Counted from the stretch's first letter, positions 33,489 to 46,135 are shown. The stretch: 64,000 bases of DNA from Selaginella moellendorffii (GCF_000143415.4 NW_003314263.1:3097436-3161435), one strand, 5' to 3'. The notes: a model not told the origin generated them from the letters alone. Made by a program: numbers and translations.

Positions 33489-33587
33489 CTCTGTTGCTGG
33501 CTAGCTAAACCCCTCGCCAAAAGAAAAACTTACCTTCATGAGAAAGCTCATCTTTTGATTAAAGAATGTTCCTTCAAATACAAATGT

Positions 33588-36410
33588 TCAGAATCTGGAC
33601 ATGCAAGAGAAAGTACTTACAAAGAATCTATAGACAAGCGTTGGCCTGTAGTCGCAAGAGCCACGATTCAGCAGCAGTACCAGCAAATCTCGGAAAGTAT
33701 CAGGAGTGGAACCAGTGGGAGTTTTCTCTTTCGGTTCGTCCCAAGCTAGTAAGCTGTTCATGTCATTCGTTGAAAGAGGCTGCTCTTTTTGTTTCATTGG
33801 AAGGAGGTTCGTCTTCTGCTGGCTCATTTTGTAGATGTTCTCCTCCACGGTGTTACGTATCATCCGTAATTGGAAAACAGAAGAAACGCACGTAACTTAC
33901 AATGAATCTATGTACAAGTGTCTTTGGACGTTGGCCAATCCTGTGGACTCGATTGATAGCCTGAGCTTCTACGGCCGGATTGAGCAAAGGCTCCACCAAA
34001 ATAACGTGTTGGGCCTCTGTTAAGTTCAGGCCATTGGGCAGTAACATGGCTTGGATGTTCTTCTTCTTAAATTCCAAGATGGAAGAACCCATTTGTCTGT
34101 GAGAAACACAAAACGAGCACATGAGTAAAAGTAAAACAGATTATCGATGTTACCTGCGATGCTTTAATCGAACCCAGCTGAGCTTGTTGCTCTTCAGTGC
34201 GTGTTCTAACAAGTCCAGCACTTGCCACGTCGAGAACACAAGAATTTTCACAAACGGATCGTCTTCTTTCAGACTACGAATTCTCCTGACGACAGCTTCA
34301 ATCTTCAAAGTTGCAAACGAATTAAAATAAAAAGCAGACGAGATTTTTCTTTGTCCACTTCTTCTTCCTGGAGGTTTTCCGCAATTTTCGAAGAAGCCGC
34401 TTCAGCATTGGCATAAGCAATATTAGAGACATAAGTCTGTTGTCTGCACGTTGGACATGCAATGCGCTTGAAATCAGCACCGTTCGCTGGTGCTTTCTGG
34501 CAGTCCACAATAAGATTCAAACCTGCGAAACAAAATGAAGATTTGCTCAGGAAACCAACAAAGTAAGACACCAAAAACTTACACTTGCCACAAAGCAAAT
34601 GCCCGCATGGAAGGACCATTGCTCTAGATTCTAAGCCATCGTGGCAAACTGGGCAAATTTCTCCTTCCAAATTTTATGGCCCTCGTCCTTCTTATTCCTT
34701 AGACCCTGCAATCCGGAAATGAGAGGAGCTGCGAATAAAAGAAAACTTAAGCCTAATACCTTCAAGTATCTTGTTCACACGAGATAGATTCTCAACAGCA
34801 ACAAATTTTTCGTTGGTAAGCTCCGCGTTTCTAATTGGTATCTCGTAGCCTTCATCACCAAAAGGATTGCCGTCTGCAGCCTTGGCACCTTGCAAACATT
34901 GCCTTGTTGTCGACATGCTCAGCTCGTCCAATGCAGTTAGAACTAATTGTTTTGCTGTTGTCAAGCGTCTCGCCGCTGCATATTCGCTACGCAATGCCTG
35001 AATTGACACGGTTTGTCAAACAGACTTACAAATAAGCACAGGAGTGTTTACTTCAAGGTACTCGAGATGCTTCTTTGCGGCTTCTATCTCATCCTCCTCA
35101 AGGTTCGTTTCCGCTTTCATGTATGCAAGTAAAATTTTTAAAACAAGTTCTGTTTCAGAACATCTGTGCGTAACCTGTGAAAAGAAATATTTAAGCTCGA
35201 AGCAAAGAAAACAAAAGAAAAAAGTTAGAAAAACAAAAAGAAGTTGCCTTACCGCTGCTGCTCCTTTTCTCCTGCCTGTGAACGTACTTGAGAAACAAAG
35301 GCGTCTTACTGCAGTAACAATGCCATCTAATTCAGCTGCTCGGGACGTCAAGTAAAATAGCCTAATTGCATATTTCTGTTTATCCACACAAGCAAGAACT
35401 AGATTGTACCTGAAACATGAGACCAATAGCACAATGAGCACAAGTTATCCCAGTGTGTCTAGGCTGGCACTGGGAACATTGTCCAGCGCGCTGCACATAA
35501 TCGGGATTCGGATTCTGCATCCCGCCATCCATTTCAAGTAAGTGACTCAGTACGTGGTCACGAGTCTCATGGAGAGCATCCAACTCCTGGCTTAGTAAGA
35601 ACTTGAGGCCGATAAGGTCATGGTATTTACATGCTCACTAGAGTACCGTCCAAGAAAGATAAGGAAAACATACCTTAGAACAAGACTAGAAGCATTCCGA
35701 CCACCAGCACGATTTACATCTTCCAGCCCGTGCTTTATTCGTTCCAATAGGTGGTCACTTTGTTTGCTCGATGTTTGAACCCATGCAAAAGCATCTAGCC
35801 ACCAGTGGCTCCATCTTGAAGATTTATCATCAGACTGAGCCAAAGCAATCTGCAGGATAAGAAGGGCCAGGTTTTTCAGTGTAAAGCTTCGTCGCTAGCT
35901 AACAATCCGTTTTGTTTATTTTGGTCGATTTTTTTTTTGAAAAGAAATCAATAATACCTCTTTGTGTGCAGCGTAAAAGTCTTGCTGAGCCGCAGCAAGA
36001 TTTGCATACTGGCCACTGACGTACTTCCTTCGTAATTCGTCGCATTGACTGATCAGCATATCATCCTCAGAGTTCTTGGAATTTTTTTCAATGCGTCATC
36101 CTTGCAGTTTCTGAGTGACTTCCAAATTGTGTAAAATATCCACTTTCTGAAGCGGATCAACTTCAAAATTAGTCGCATTTTCCTCCGCGGCTGCTAGTGC
36201 TTCTCGGTCAATGGAGACAGCCATGGGGATGTTTTCCTCGATAATCGCCAGACCTGCCAGTCCGTTCAACGAAGCAACAAGATCTCGTTGAGCTTCTTCT
36301 CCTTCAGTTTTAGCTTTCTCAATTAGGACCTGAAGACTCTAATACCAAGGTTCCTTACCTCCAAGGCAACAAGCTTGTCGCAGCCTCAACAAGGGGTTCA
36401 TTAACTTTGA
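33588..36410 (-). pseudogene. SHPRH-like SNF2/RING E3 ligase, C-terminal half only
   Basis: Multi-exon gene reading leftwards, with introns of about 55-100 bp. Recognisable blocks: IEENIPMAVSIDREAL (near 36,220), LISQCDELRRKYVSGQYANLAAAQ (in two parts near 36,020), RWSHWWLDAFAWVQ, GQCSQCQPRHTGITC, then a RING-HC finger (EICPVCHDGLESRAMVLPCGHLLCGKC, split here as CPVC, CGHLLCGKC and ACPTCRQ, 34,655-34,430). The SNF2 C-lobe follows with ILVFSTWQVLDLL, LPNGLNLTEAQHVILVEP and QAINRVHRIGQ (about 34,290-33,950). The order matches plant SHPRH-type proteins that ubiquitinate chromatin or replication factors. The N-terminal ATPase lobe is absent: at about 36,412 the sequence changes to a PPR fragment. 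Probably a truncated, non-functional copy. Confidence 0.75.
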
Positions 36411-36415
36411 GGCAT

Positions 36416-36740
36416 CCATGGCGGCCACAGCTTCCTCGTCTTCACGTAGAGATCGTTTCCACAGGGCATGTCTGTGATCGCCATGAGATAGTTGCCATCG
36501 ACTCCAAGGATCATGATCATCACCACGTCGTGCCGGAAGCTGGAGATTCTCATGGCCAGCGTAAAGAAATCAAGCGAGAGATATGTGTTATGCTTCATCT
36601 TCTTGACAACCATGTCAACGATCTTGGGCTTAAGACTGTCCAGATTCTCTCTTCTCTCTTTCATTGCATCGAAGTCTAGCGTCTGGAACTAAGAACTGGA
36701 TAGAAACTTGTCAGTTCCCAATTTAAAAGAAGAACGTACC
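36416..36740 (-). pseudogene. PPR-related fragment D
   Basis: Closely matches 28,430-28,755, including the DLYVKT-RKLWPP segment, the TYLSLDFFTLAMRI helix, a long open N-terminal extension and the non-coding TCTGGAACTAAGAACTGGAT stretch. Its left end is fused to the truncated SHPRH-like gene. A short duplicated piece with no sign of function. Confidence 0.7.
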
Positions 36741-36759
36741 AAGGCTTTCCTCTGCTAGA

Positions 36760-39690
36760 ACTAGTCGCAGTTGGCTGTGGATTCGACGGCGAAATAGTGG
36801 AAGCTCGGCCTGTTCCTTCCTGCAAGAGGAGCTTCATGAGTTTTGCACGTCGATTGATAAGTTAGAAGATATCTTACCAATTTGCTAGAGCTGTGGGAGC
36901 TCGATCTGCCCTGCCTGCCCAGATTCTCAGCTGGTGGATGAGAACCAAGCCCTCCAATACGACGATCATGCCAACAACACCACTGGAACATTTGCTTCCA
37001 CGCACTCATGCAACAATGGTATTGCAAGAGAGGTGAAGCCATCTAGTCCAAGAAATCTCAGCCTAAAGAGCCTGAGCAATCAATCCCGCACTGGATTCTA
37101 CCGCAGATCTGGACAATCACAGCGAGCTGTGGCAATGGGGACCTAGAAAGGGAAGAAAGAATGTATAATATGAGAACTTAATGATGACTCTTGTTGCCCT
37201 TCTATTTTCTTCCGTGTAAAACTATACCTTAAACAAGACAACTATGGGATGCAATCTAAATTCTAATCAATTGAGAGGAAATGTCATTGAGAGAAACACT
37301 GTTAGCTCCTTGCTCATTTAATTTAGAATATTCATTGTCCTTTAAGAAAGAGAAAAAAATTCTGAAAGAATATTTTATTTTATTGCCCTTGAACAAAAGG
37401 GCTATATAGAAGTGCATCCTTCATGTAAAAGAAATTTTGGTAATTTTTACCCAATATTTAAAGGGCATTTTTAAAAAACACCCATGCAAAATGGCTCAAA
37501 AAGGGCCAAAAGGGCATCAATTTTTTGCCTTGCATCACCACCCTTTGGAAATAAATACTAAAAGCCAATACCTCATGAGTCTCATGTTTTGGCTTACTAT
37601 AGAATTTGAAGATTTTGATCTCATCCACTTGATTGATCCAGTTGTTATTGCATGGAATTTATGTCACACAAGACCTATAGGGTTTAGGGTTTAGATTATA
37701 TTCTAGAAAAAGATAAAAGAGTAAATTGGACCACAAGTTTATGAAGTTCAGCATAACATCTAGCAGGCCAATCCTTCAGAAATTGTGCATGTGCAGCAAT
37801 TGAAATGCTTCATACAAAGGGATTAGGAGTAGCTAATACCATCTACAAATTTGTCGATGCCTCCTCTTAATGTTCCTCTAAATCCCGGCTCATCTACAAG
37901 AGAACCCTGATGGTCTTCCATTATTCCAAGAGGAGGGGATGATGTGAGGGCCAAGTGTATGGCTACAATGCCATATATTAATATTAGCGTAGTGAGATTT
38001 TGGTAGCCATCGGATTGGTTTTAATCCGGGCCACTCGCTTTTGTATATAAACTAGGTTTTAGGCTAATTGATATGCACATTTTCTATATTCCCTTTCCAT
38101 ATTCCAAGCACTCACATAGTCAAATTTACTTGGAATATAGATTAAATCAAAATTTGAAAGATATGAAAAAATGTTAGTTCAAGATTAACCAATGTTTTTC
38201 TTGTGTTTGAGAAATTGTAAGCTCAACTCATGAGCTCAACTCGTGAGTTCATAAACATTGATATGCCAAAGTCCATGTTGCCTCAACCATCAAACCACTA
38301 CCTATTACACAATTGATCACAACACTATAAGGTGGGTAATAGAGTTCAAACAAGATATCTATCATTGATGAAGATCAAAACTAATAGTTAGGCAATGTGT
38401 TGCTAATGTCTATAAGATTTGGTAGGATGTTGGTAGAGATATCATACCCCGGCAAAACACATGCAACACGCTTGTTATCATAAAAACTCTCCTTTTTTTT
38501 CTACATAACACAATATCATAACTTAACAAATAAAACTTTTAAAGACAACACAAAATACAAAATGCCCTCTTACCTTCTCTAGCATTCTTAAGATGCATTG
38601 GGTCTCAACTTTAATATTATCTATGATGCATTTGGAAGAGAACCTTTTGAACCTGACTCAAGTTGCATACCACATAATGAGATATTCAATTAAGCCTGTT
38701 CGGAACAATGAAAATAACATGGACTGGTTGTGTAAAGGGGAGTTACTACAATAAGGAATGGATCCATGAAGTGGTGTTTAGCTAGAATGTTCCAACTTGG
38801 GACATCTCTAATAACATCTAAAAGACCATTTAGCATGTCAAAAAGCATGAAGTTCATATCCTTGGAGTTTGTGCCCATGAAATTTGTGCCTTACCTAGCA
38901 CTCAATCACCCTTGGAAACACCATAAATGCTATTTTCCCAATAGCAACACAAACCAGTAACAAAGCCTCTAGCACCAACTAATGATCTTCCTTGTTGTTG
39001 TATTGGAGGCTACTCCAAAATGGCCTTATTGCACTGGAATATGAACATATAATCAATTTTTTTAAAATAAATTGCTATGTGTTGTATGTAACAACGCTTG
39101 GTTTGCTTAATTGTAGTATTATTCTCTTATTTCATATCAACCATTATATGATAGAATAAAAAAGAATATACTAGTAAAGCAAAAGCTGGTTAGGAAGTTA
39201 TGGTTTAAGAAAGTTTATAAATTATAAACATATTTATAAATTATAAATAAAAAATTAATCTAAATGAATAACAACCATTAGTTGGTATAATATTCTTGAA
39301 TACCAATAGGTATATCCACTACCCCTACAAGTTTGCTTAAGCAAACCAAAAAGTGGACAATAAAATTTTATGTGTTATGAAAAACTAAATGCTAATTTCT
39401 AGTTTTTCATATTAAAGATAGGTCATTCTCTTCAATGCAAGAACCCTAAATTGAGATTCAAACTCTTCTCACAACTTAGTGTTGATCATATTTTTGCTTT
39501 TGTTTCTACTTTCTTAGCTTTTATTTTGTTTTAAGTTTTTTTTTTGTTTTTAGATCAGATTTTATTTTATTGATCTAGGTTGTTGCAATCATAATCACTC
39601 AGTAAAAGACAGAAAAATACAGCTACATATGATGCTTATGTTTAAATACCTATATATGTCATCAAGATGATGTTACTCTCAAGCAAAGCT
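36760..39690. other. AT-rich intergenic region, possible LTR remnant
   Basis: Mostly AT-rich with no recognised gene. The 37,185-37,300 part matches 18,970-19,080. At about 37,927-37,945 a purine run AAGAGGAGGGGATGA precedes TGTGAGGGCC, and a TATATAAAC lies near 38,045. Together these look like a polypurine tract followed by a decayed LTR, but no partner LTR was found. Confidence 0.35.
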
Positions 39691-39699
39691 GGTAACATT

Positions 39700-41540
39700 G
39701 CGTGATCTTAACAGAAACTAGCTGTGATAGTATTTTTAACTTCCGGCCAAGAAGTCTTAGTTCACTAACTCGAGTGCCAATCGTGGTGCAAGATCTCGGG
39801 ATCCTTTCAAAAGTGATGAAGCTTCTTCTGAGGACTATCATTCACTCTTTTTGCTTCTTCTCTCACTCTGTTATCCAGTTCTATGTCAAACGGATGTCTC
39901 TTGTTCTGATGCTTCGTATCCTTTCAAGTTTCATTAAAGACTCCCTCAAAAAGCTCGTTCAAAAATTTATTATGCTACTCTTTTTCGATCAATGGAGCAT
40001 TAAAAATTTGGAATGTTTCTTTGCAGCATCACGAGCTCCCTGTAGACGCAGCTTGTTGCTTCTTCTCGGAGGTCTTGCAAACCTGCGAGTTCAGTAAAGT
40101 TCAGCGTAGTGAAAGTCCCGCGTGGGATTCCGAGAATGGCCTGGACAGAAGACCACCACCACCGGATTCACTCTTCGTGAACACCATCTTTGGTGTTCGG
40201 TCGCAACCACGCCTGCTTCCTACTCGTGGAAATGGCCGCCAGCCTCGCAAAGTAGCAAGTTGTCGAGACTAATTCCAAGTTCCCATCGTCCATTAAGATG
40301 CTGAGACTTTGGGTGTCTATTTGAGAGGCCGGGCGTACTGACGTATCCACAACTGTGTCTCTTCGGAGCCCGCCTGCAAATTGTTGGAGTTTCCTAACCG
40401 CAAACGTAAGGAACAGGGCATCCGTTTGCGATAGAACTGGAAAGCAGAGTTGAGAGAGTCACTTTCGAAAGAATCCGATCCCGCATGAAGAAGAGCACGA
40501 GATTCCTAAGCATAACAGTGATCAGTGTAAGTAAAACGAAAACAACACACCCAAGCTGCTGTATTGGCGTGTCCCCAGTAGCAACAAAATAGCTTTTGTG
40601 GACGATAGTGGTGGTGTCTAAATGAAGAACACAACGAGAAAGTACATTTCCCCTGGAAGAAAAGATCAAATGTGGATCTATGTTCAGAAAATTGTCACAA
40701 ACGAAATCTACGCACCCGAGTCAATACGAAGAATGTCCTGCCCGGAAGATAAAAATACTCTCCCAATTAGTTTCTGTTAAGAACACGCAATGTGACACCA
40801 GGCATTCAATATTCTAAACTTCGCAAACCTTGATAGCCGCGTTTTCGTATCTCCCAGCCAGCTGCGTTAGCGTGTACATTCTACGTGTATCCCAGGATCC
40901 ACTAAAAGACGACCAGAAAGAAGAGTGTGAAAAACTTCGAAAGTACATGGTTGACAAAAATAAACAGCGACATTGTACTTTGCCTGGGAATTGTTGGATG
41001 AGTATGGCGGTTTCGTCAAGGCCTAGGGAAAATTAGGAGCACCTGATTAGAGGAAAAAAACAAAAGAGAAAACGAAATCTATGCAAACCTGTTCATCGCA
41101 GATTTTTTATGCAATCCAATATCATCCCGGGAACTGCTAAACAGTAGCCTTGAAGAAAGCGTTCTCTGCTAATGTTGACGCTCCACTCGGGAATAGACTT
41201 CTTCCCTGCTAACGTTGACGCTCCATTCTGGAATAGATTTCTTCCCTGCTTGTCGAGCTCTTCATCAAAGTTAGTCTGTAAAGAGGACAAATATGTCATG
41301 GTTCTAAAATGAATAGAAGAATGCTGCGAATGTTTGATAGAGAATAAATACCTAGTCAATCGGGTATGGAGGAAGTAGCGTGATCGCTCCTCCATCTACA
41401 CAGAAGCGCCATGAATTTGGAAAGAAAATCAGCTGGATTGTTTGCTACTGCCGAAAGATAGCCGATTCGAAGAGATCGCCAGTAGCTCCGCCTTCTTGGA
41501 CGAGCTCAATGCGAGCTCTGGAAGGATAAAATCAGAGAGA
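39700..41540. other. Region with short open frames, no gene recognised
   Basis: Less AT-rich than its left neighbour, with short frames on both strands (for example minus-strand LDKQGRNLFQNGASTLAG near 41,240 and IELVQEGGATGDLFESAI near 41,500). These may be exons of a decayed minus-strand gene, but I recognise no family and cannot place splice sites convincingly. Confidence 0.3.
41168..41247 (+). repeat. 40-bp tandem duplication
   Basis: Two adjacent 40-bp units (41168-41207, 41208-41247), each beginning GCTAA-GTTGACGCTCCA and ending TTCTTCCCT, with a few differences. Confidence 0.9.
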
Positions 41541-41808
41541 ATATGTGACTACATTCCAGCTAAATAAATTTTCCCCACTCTCCACGAGATTCGAGCCTGG
41601 GACACATATACATCACCGTCCATCCGTAAAATCAACCGTTAAAGAGACTTTTACTTTTACCGCGGCATCGTGTCGGCATGCCATTGGCTCCTGCTGTTTC
41701 GAGGAACCTCGCATTCTTTTTCGTTTGGCCTTCCTTTTAATCTCCAAGTTTTTTAGGTTGTAAGCAATAGGGCAATGGCGACGGTCGCGTTCTTGGCTGC
41801 CGCATTGG

Positions 41809-41815
41809 TATAAAT
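41809..41815 (+). promoter_or_regulatory. TATA box of the calmodulin-like gene
   Basis: TATAAAT 185 bp upstream of the ATG, in otherwise GC-richer sequence, implying a 5' UTR of about 150 bases. Confidence 0.55.
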
Positions 41816-41999
41816 TTGCGATCCACTACTGCGAATCGCCAAGCGCGTCGCCAGTCCTTCCTCTTCTTCGATCTTTCTCTTTGTCGGCGATCTTCGATCT
41901 TCCTTTGTCTCGTTGCTGTCCTAAAGGCGCGTGGATTCGATCTATTTCTAGCAGCTCTCCCAGGGATTCTTTCCTATCACTCGCGGCGCCTCGAAGATC

Positions 42000-42668
42000 A
42001 TGATGATGAAGCTGCCAAAGATCTTGCGGCCCAAGCGATCGTCGTCCGGCTTTGATTCCTCCTCGTCGTCGCTTGGTAGTCCCTCTTCCGCCACTCCATC
42101 TCCCAAAATCTCTCCCAAAATCTCCTCCAAGAAGCAAGCATCTCCATCCAGGAGTGAAAATCTCCCCAAGAGCGCCGAAATTTCTCTCGGATCGTCGCCC
42201 AGGAGCGCTTCCTCCTCCCTCTCGCGTGGAAATGTCATCAAGGCGGAGCTAGAGGCTGTCTTCCGGCTCTTCGATGCGAACGGCGATGGGAGAATCTCAG
42301 TGTCCGAGCTTGGCGCCGTGCTCAAGTGCCTGGCCATGGGCAACGATCCTCCCCCCACCGAGGAGGAGCTCCACAAGATGGTCGAGGAGGTGGACGCCGA
42401 CGGCGATGGATTCATCAGCCTGGACGAGTTCCTCCACTTCCACGCGCAATCCACCGCCAGCGTCGCGGAACTAAAGGCCGCGTTCTACGTCTTCGATCTG
42501 GATCGCAATGGTTTCATCTCCGCGGACGAGCTCCACAGGGTGTTGGTCGGTTTGGGCGAGGTGAATCTCACCATGGAGGATTGTGGGCGGATGATCAGGG
42601 GCGTGGACTCGAATGGCGATGGCCGCGTCGATTTCGAGGAGTTTAAGCTCATGATGGCCAGTGCATGA
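42000..42668 (+). CDS. Calmodulin-like calcium sensor, four EF-hands
   Basis: Single-exon gene of 222 residues. The N-terminal 78 residues are Ser/Pro/Lys-rich and disordered, starting MMMKLPKILRPKR. Four EF-hand loops follow: DANGDGRISVSE (92-103), DADGDGFISLDE (132-143), DLDRNGFISADE (166-177) and DSNGDGRVDFEE (203-214), each with the Asp/Asn and final Glu needed for calcium binding. Plant CML proteins with this shape act as calcium sensors in the cytosol or at membranes. The first ATG of the MMM run is taken; the second or third would be equivalent. Loop 3 (D-L-D-R-N-G) is the least canonical but should bind. No family disagreement: this is the clearest intact gene in the window. Confidence 0.93.
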   Translation: MMMKLPKILRPKRSSSGFDSSSSSLGSPSSATPSPKISPKISSKKQASPSRSENLPKSAEISLGSSPRSASSSLSRGNVIKAELEAVFRLFDANGDGRISVSELGAVLKCLAMGNDPPPTEEELHKMVEEVDADGDGFISLDEFLHFHAQSTASVAELKAAFYVFDLDRNGFISADELHRVLVGLGEVNLTMEDCGRMIRGVDSNGDGRVDFEEFKLMMASA

Positions 42669-42689
42669 TCATCGATCGATCGTTCGCTC

Positions 42690-43830
42690 CTGCAGTGCCC
42701 AGTGATCGATCGCTCCCTCCTCTCTCAGTTTTTCCAAGTTCTTGGGCAAATTTGTACATAGCAAGGAAGAACAAATCTCAGCCTCCAAAAAATTTGTGAT
42801 GAAACACCCGTTTTGTTTGCTTCGCTTAGGCAGAATCGTTAAATTTTTTTTGTTTTCTATACTCGAAGAAAGTAATATTGGTGGTAGCATGGAAATGCTT
42901 TTTAAAATTCTTTCCTATACTCGAAAAGTAATATTAAGCAAAAATTCTTTCCTTCGGATTACAAGATGCTTTTCTAGTTTGGAAGATTCTCATAAAAAGT
43001 TGTGATCATGCAACACTCTTTGTGTATGTAATTAAAAACTTTTTTTACCCATTCTTTGATTCTTTGATTAGTCATTGGCTTGTTTTCTAAAGTTGGTGGC
43101 CGTTGAAAATTTGTATTTGTAATATTCCATTTATGCCATTTGTATTTGGAGGAAGACTCCAAACTCCTTTTCTCCTTTTTTCTGCGCAATAAAAAGAAAA
43201 GGAGGTCTACGTGTTCATCAGTGTCTGCTTTTTAACTCTACGTATTTGATACGATCCGGAGAGATGGGGCTTCTGAGAAGTAGCCCATGATTCGTTTCCG
43301 ATAAACTCACAACTCTTGTTTGGAGGATCGCGTTGTCTCGCGCTTGGCACTTTTGCGTGTTCGGCAACTTCTTTAACGCTTAATCGATGGAGGGATGTTT
43401 TGGATTCCTTGCAATTCGCCAAAGCTGGTTGTGGCTAGTTCCTGGAAAAACAAAGCACAAACAAACAAACAGAGAACAGTGCTAGACGTCAGTCTCCAAT
43501 CCAAAACGCGTTGCTGCGAAATCGACGCTACTCCAAACTCTGATAGCTGCACTGCACGCTTTGGTGTTTGAGTAGCTTAAAATACACTCGCGATGGTGCT
43601 AGTGCTTGTAGCATTCGATTTCTGGGCCTCTACAATGTGGTCAAGATGGATTTTGACAGGAGGCCACTGAAATCGTTGAGCATGCTTTTCGAGGGATGAT
43701 GAACACGCTTCCGACATTGCTTGTCTGCAAAGACCACTGAATTAGTTTTATAAACATTTCTAAACATCGGCTAATTACTAATAAAAAGCATGTCTTAACA
43801 TTACTATTGGATATTCTGGAATATCTTTTA
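42690..43830. other. Intergenic, no gene recognised
   Basis: 3' UTR-like AT-rich sequence with GATCGATCGATCGTTCG at 42,668-42,684, then short frames only. A minus-strand frame of about 70 residues at 43,207-43,422 has no recognised match and no splice or promoter support. Confidence 0.4.
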
Positions 43831-43838
43831 TCACCTAA

Positions 43839-44864
43839 ATGGTTCCATGGATTCAGTATGGCGACGATCGCTTGTGCTTCCCTTTGACAGACAGTAAGCT
43901 GGACTTGGGGGAATCCCTATCTTCTGTTCGTGGGGGAACAATCATATATGCAGATGGCAAATCTGTTGAGAACATTGACGAGATTCGTAAATGGGAGGGT
44001 GGAGAAGATCGGGATGGGAAGTTCCGAAATACTGCCCTTCTTCTTGCAGGTATGCGCTCAATTTTATTTCTTTTCTCTCTTTTTTCTAGTTTCGTTCGAG
44101 TCTAGCGATTTTTCTTTCTTCTCAGCGAGCTTTTTTCTCGGGTGTTGAGCACCGGCGGCCAATGGCAAGCTCTATTTGCTCGATTTTCGACTAAGTTCTC
44201 TCTCGCTTTGCAGTCAGCGGCATCACGGGTGCTGAGCTGAGGGATGCCCTCGCTGAGATCCATAACGAGATTCGAGAAATGAAAAAGGACCCTGATCGCA
44301 CCAGAAGCGCTTCACGAATTACTCGTAGAGATCTTCATGCCCGTGGTGGTTTACGAAGACCTCACCGGCAACAACGCAAGCGAAGACGTCGTCGATGGAC
44401 TTGTAGGCGATGACAGGCTTTGGAACGAGCTTCACGGGTGCCAGCAAACGGAGCCGAGAAGGTGGGCGATGGAAGATCGGATTCGTTGGAAGGATGCAAA
44501 TGGCCACACCATCGACAAGATGTTCGAGAACGGGCCTTTCCCGGTTTCATGCCGGAACAATCAGCTGGCTTACTGGCCAGGGGGCATTGCTAGGAGTGGA
44601 TCTGAAGGGGTGGAGTTCTACGTGTGGGGTGATGTTTCTTTGGTTCTTTGTTCCCTTTCGTTCAGCCGTCAAAAGGGTGGAGCGGCCATGAGCTTGGAAG
44701 AAGATCGTATTGTTCTTGTGCAAGTTCTTCTGCAAAGTATGGACGAGGTGAAGCGTTTCACGCAAATGGTGCTCCCACCCAAGGATGCTGCTAGTTACAG
44801 GGAAGTAACGGTTCAAGGCATTGAGCCTCCCTGGAAGAGCGGCCTGGCGAGAACAACGAACTAG
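43839..44864 (+). pseudogene. Unknown spliced gene, frame disturbed
   Basis: Exon 1 at 43839-44049 ends at a GTATGC donor; a 164-bp intron ends in TTTGCAG at 44213. Exon 2 continues in frame as VSGITGAELRDALAEIHNEI until a basic run and a stop near 44,411. An overlapping frame, open from about 44,283 with ATG 44,337, runs to 44,864 and encodes DRLWNELHGC, WAMEDRIRWKDANG, NNQLAYWPGG and EEDRIVLVQVLLQSM. The two parts look like one protein separated by an indel. A possible 37-bp intron (GTGATG to TTCAG) lies near 44,628-44,664. I do not recognise the family. It lies head-to-tail upstream of the USP gene. Confidence 0.4.
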
Positions 44865-45304
44865 CTCTCATCTGGAGAATGGGCCTACGCGGTCGCAGCT
44901 ACTTCTCTGGAGGTTGGGTCCTCGACTTCTAGCAAACGAGAAAGATGTTGCGAACTTGGCTGATCTTGAGTGCTTCGATTTGTATGAACGATTAAAATCA
45001 ATCACCTGCTCCAAGTTAGCCAACAGAAGTTTAAAGAACTTTATTGACTTTTCTTGACTAGCTCAAAGTCAATAGCCAAACTTGAAGACTTTCTTTGACC
45101 TTTAATTAACCCTAGTTTTTACTTTACACTAAAAAGCATATCCTTTTAGGATTCGAATAAATGATTTGGCATTATCCTAGGGAATCGCCTTTCGGGGCTT
45201 GCTTTGCGCGACCAGCCAAGCCTGGACACGTCACTGGGCGCATTACAGTCCAAGCGGACATTCCATTTTCCACGCGCCTCCAATCCCCTGGCACATAAAT
45301 CACG

Positions 45305-45312
45305 TATAAAAG
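45305..45312 (+). promoter_or_regulatory. TATA box of the USP gene
   Basis: TATAAAAG 46 bp before the ATG at 45351. Confidence 0.6.
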
Positions 45313-45350
45313 GCGAGCGTTTCACAAAGCCTAGGAAAAGAGAAGAGAAG

Positions 45351-46135
45351 ATGGCCGTGGAAGAGAGCAAAATAGATCGTCACGCCACTGCCGATGGAGG
45401 TGAGATGATAGCTGCCAATGATGTTAGCCACAATGATCGAGAGGCTAAAGATGGAGAGGGGCGAAAGAGAGGTAAGGGAAAGGTCGTGGTGGTGGCCATG
45501 GATGGAAGTAACTTGAGCACGCAAGCGCTTCACTGGGTCTTGGAGAATTTGGTCTTTCGCAAAGCCGAGAGGGATGAGGATTCGGACGAGATCGTTCTCT
45601 TCCACACCCAGCAAGTTCCTCCAGCGAACTGTAATCTCGGTAAGTTGATTGCTAGAAGATGAGAAAAACTTTCCTGTTTGCTCTTTGATGGATAAGCTTG
45701 CTTTGGACAGGGATCACGACCCAGGAGATGATCGATGCGATCAAAATGCAAGAGGAGGAGGCCGCGGTGGAAGTCCTGGAAAGTGGGAAGACGCTCTGCG
45801 AAGAACACAAGGTAGAAGCTAGCAAGCAAAAAGAAACTTCGATTACTTACGCTTTCTTCCTTCGTCCCAAGGTGAAAGTCAGGACGATTGTAAAGTCTGG
45901 AGACCCCCGAGATCACATCTGCGAGATTGTTGAAAAGGAACAAGCGAATGTTCTCGTCATGGGGAACAACGGGCATGGAACGCTCAAGAGGTTTGTGCTC
46001 ATCTTCTTCTTGTTTCAACTTCATACCAAGCTGATGAAATTGATGGAAAACCATAGGCTTCTTCTCGGGAGCACCTCAGACCACTGCGTTCACCGTGTGA
46101 AATGTCACGTAATCATCGCAAAGGATTTACGGTAA
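45351..46135 (+). CDS. Universal stress protein (USPA domain), ATP-binding type
   Basis: Four exons: 45351-45639, 45711-45811, 45872-45990 and 46057-46135. The three introns of 60-71 bp all have GT-AG ends, and the splices keep frame to give 195 residues. After a charged N-terminal region of about 40 residues comes KVVVVAMDGSNLSTQALHW, the start of the USPA fold. The C-terminal part reads LVMGNNGHGTLKRLLLGSTS, which is the G-x2-G-x9-G-S/T nucleotide-binding signature of ATP-binding USPs, then HCVHRVKCHVIIAK. Such proteins act in stress signalling in the cytosol. The intron between the last two exons falls inside the ATP motif. It lies just upstream of the tandem array and is not part of it. 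Confidence 0.9.

Noticed and set aside
37927-38250. Possible solo LTR preceded by a polypurine tract
   Set aside because: The AAGAGGAGGGGATGA-TGTGAGGG joint is suggestive, but no matching end, partner LTR or target duplication was found.
41826-42454. Long minus-strand frames antisense to the calmodulin-like gene
   Set aside because: They mirror the GC-rich EF-hand coding sequence; the plus-strand product has four perfect EF-hand loops.
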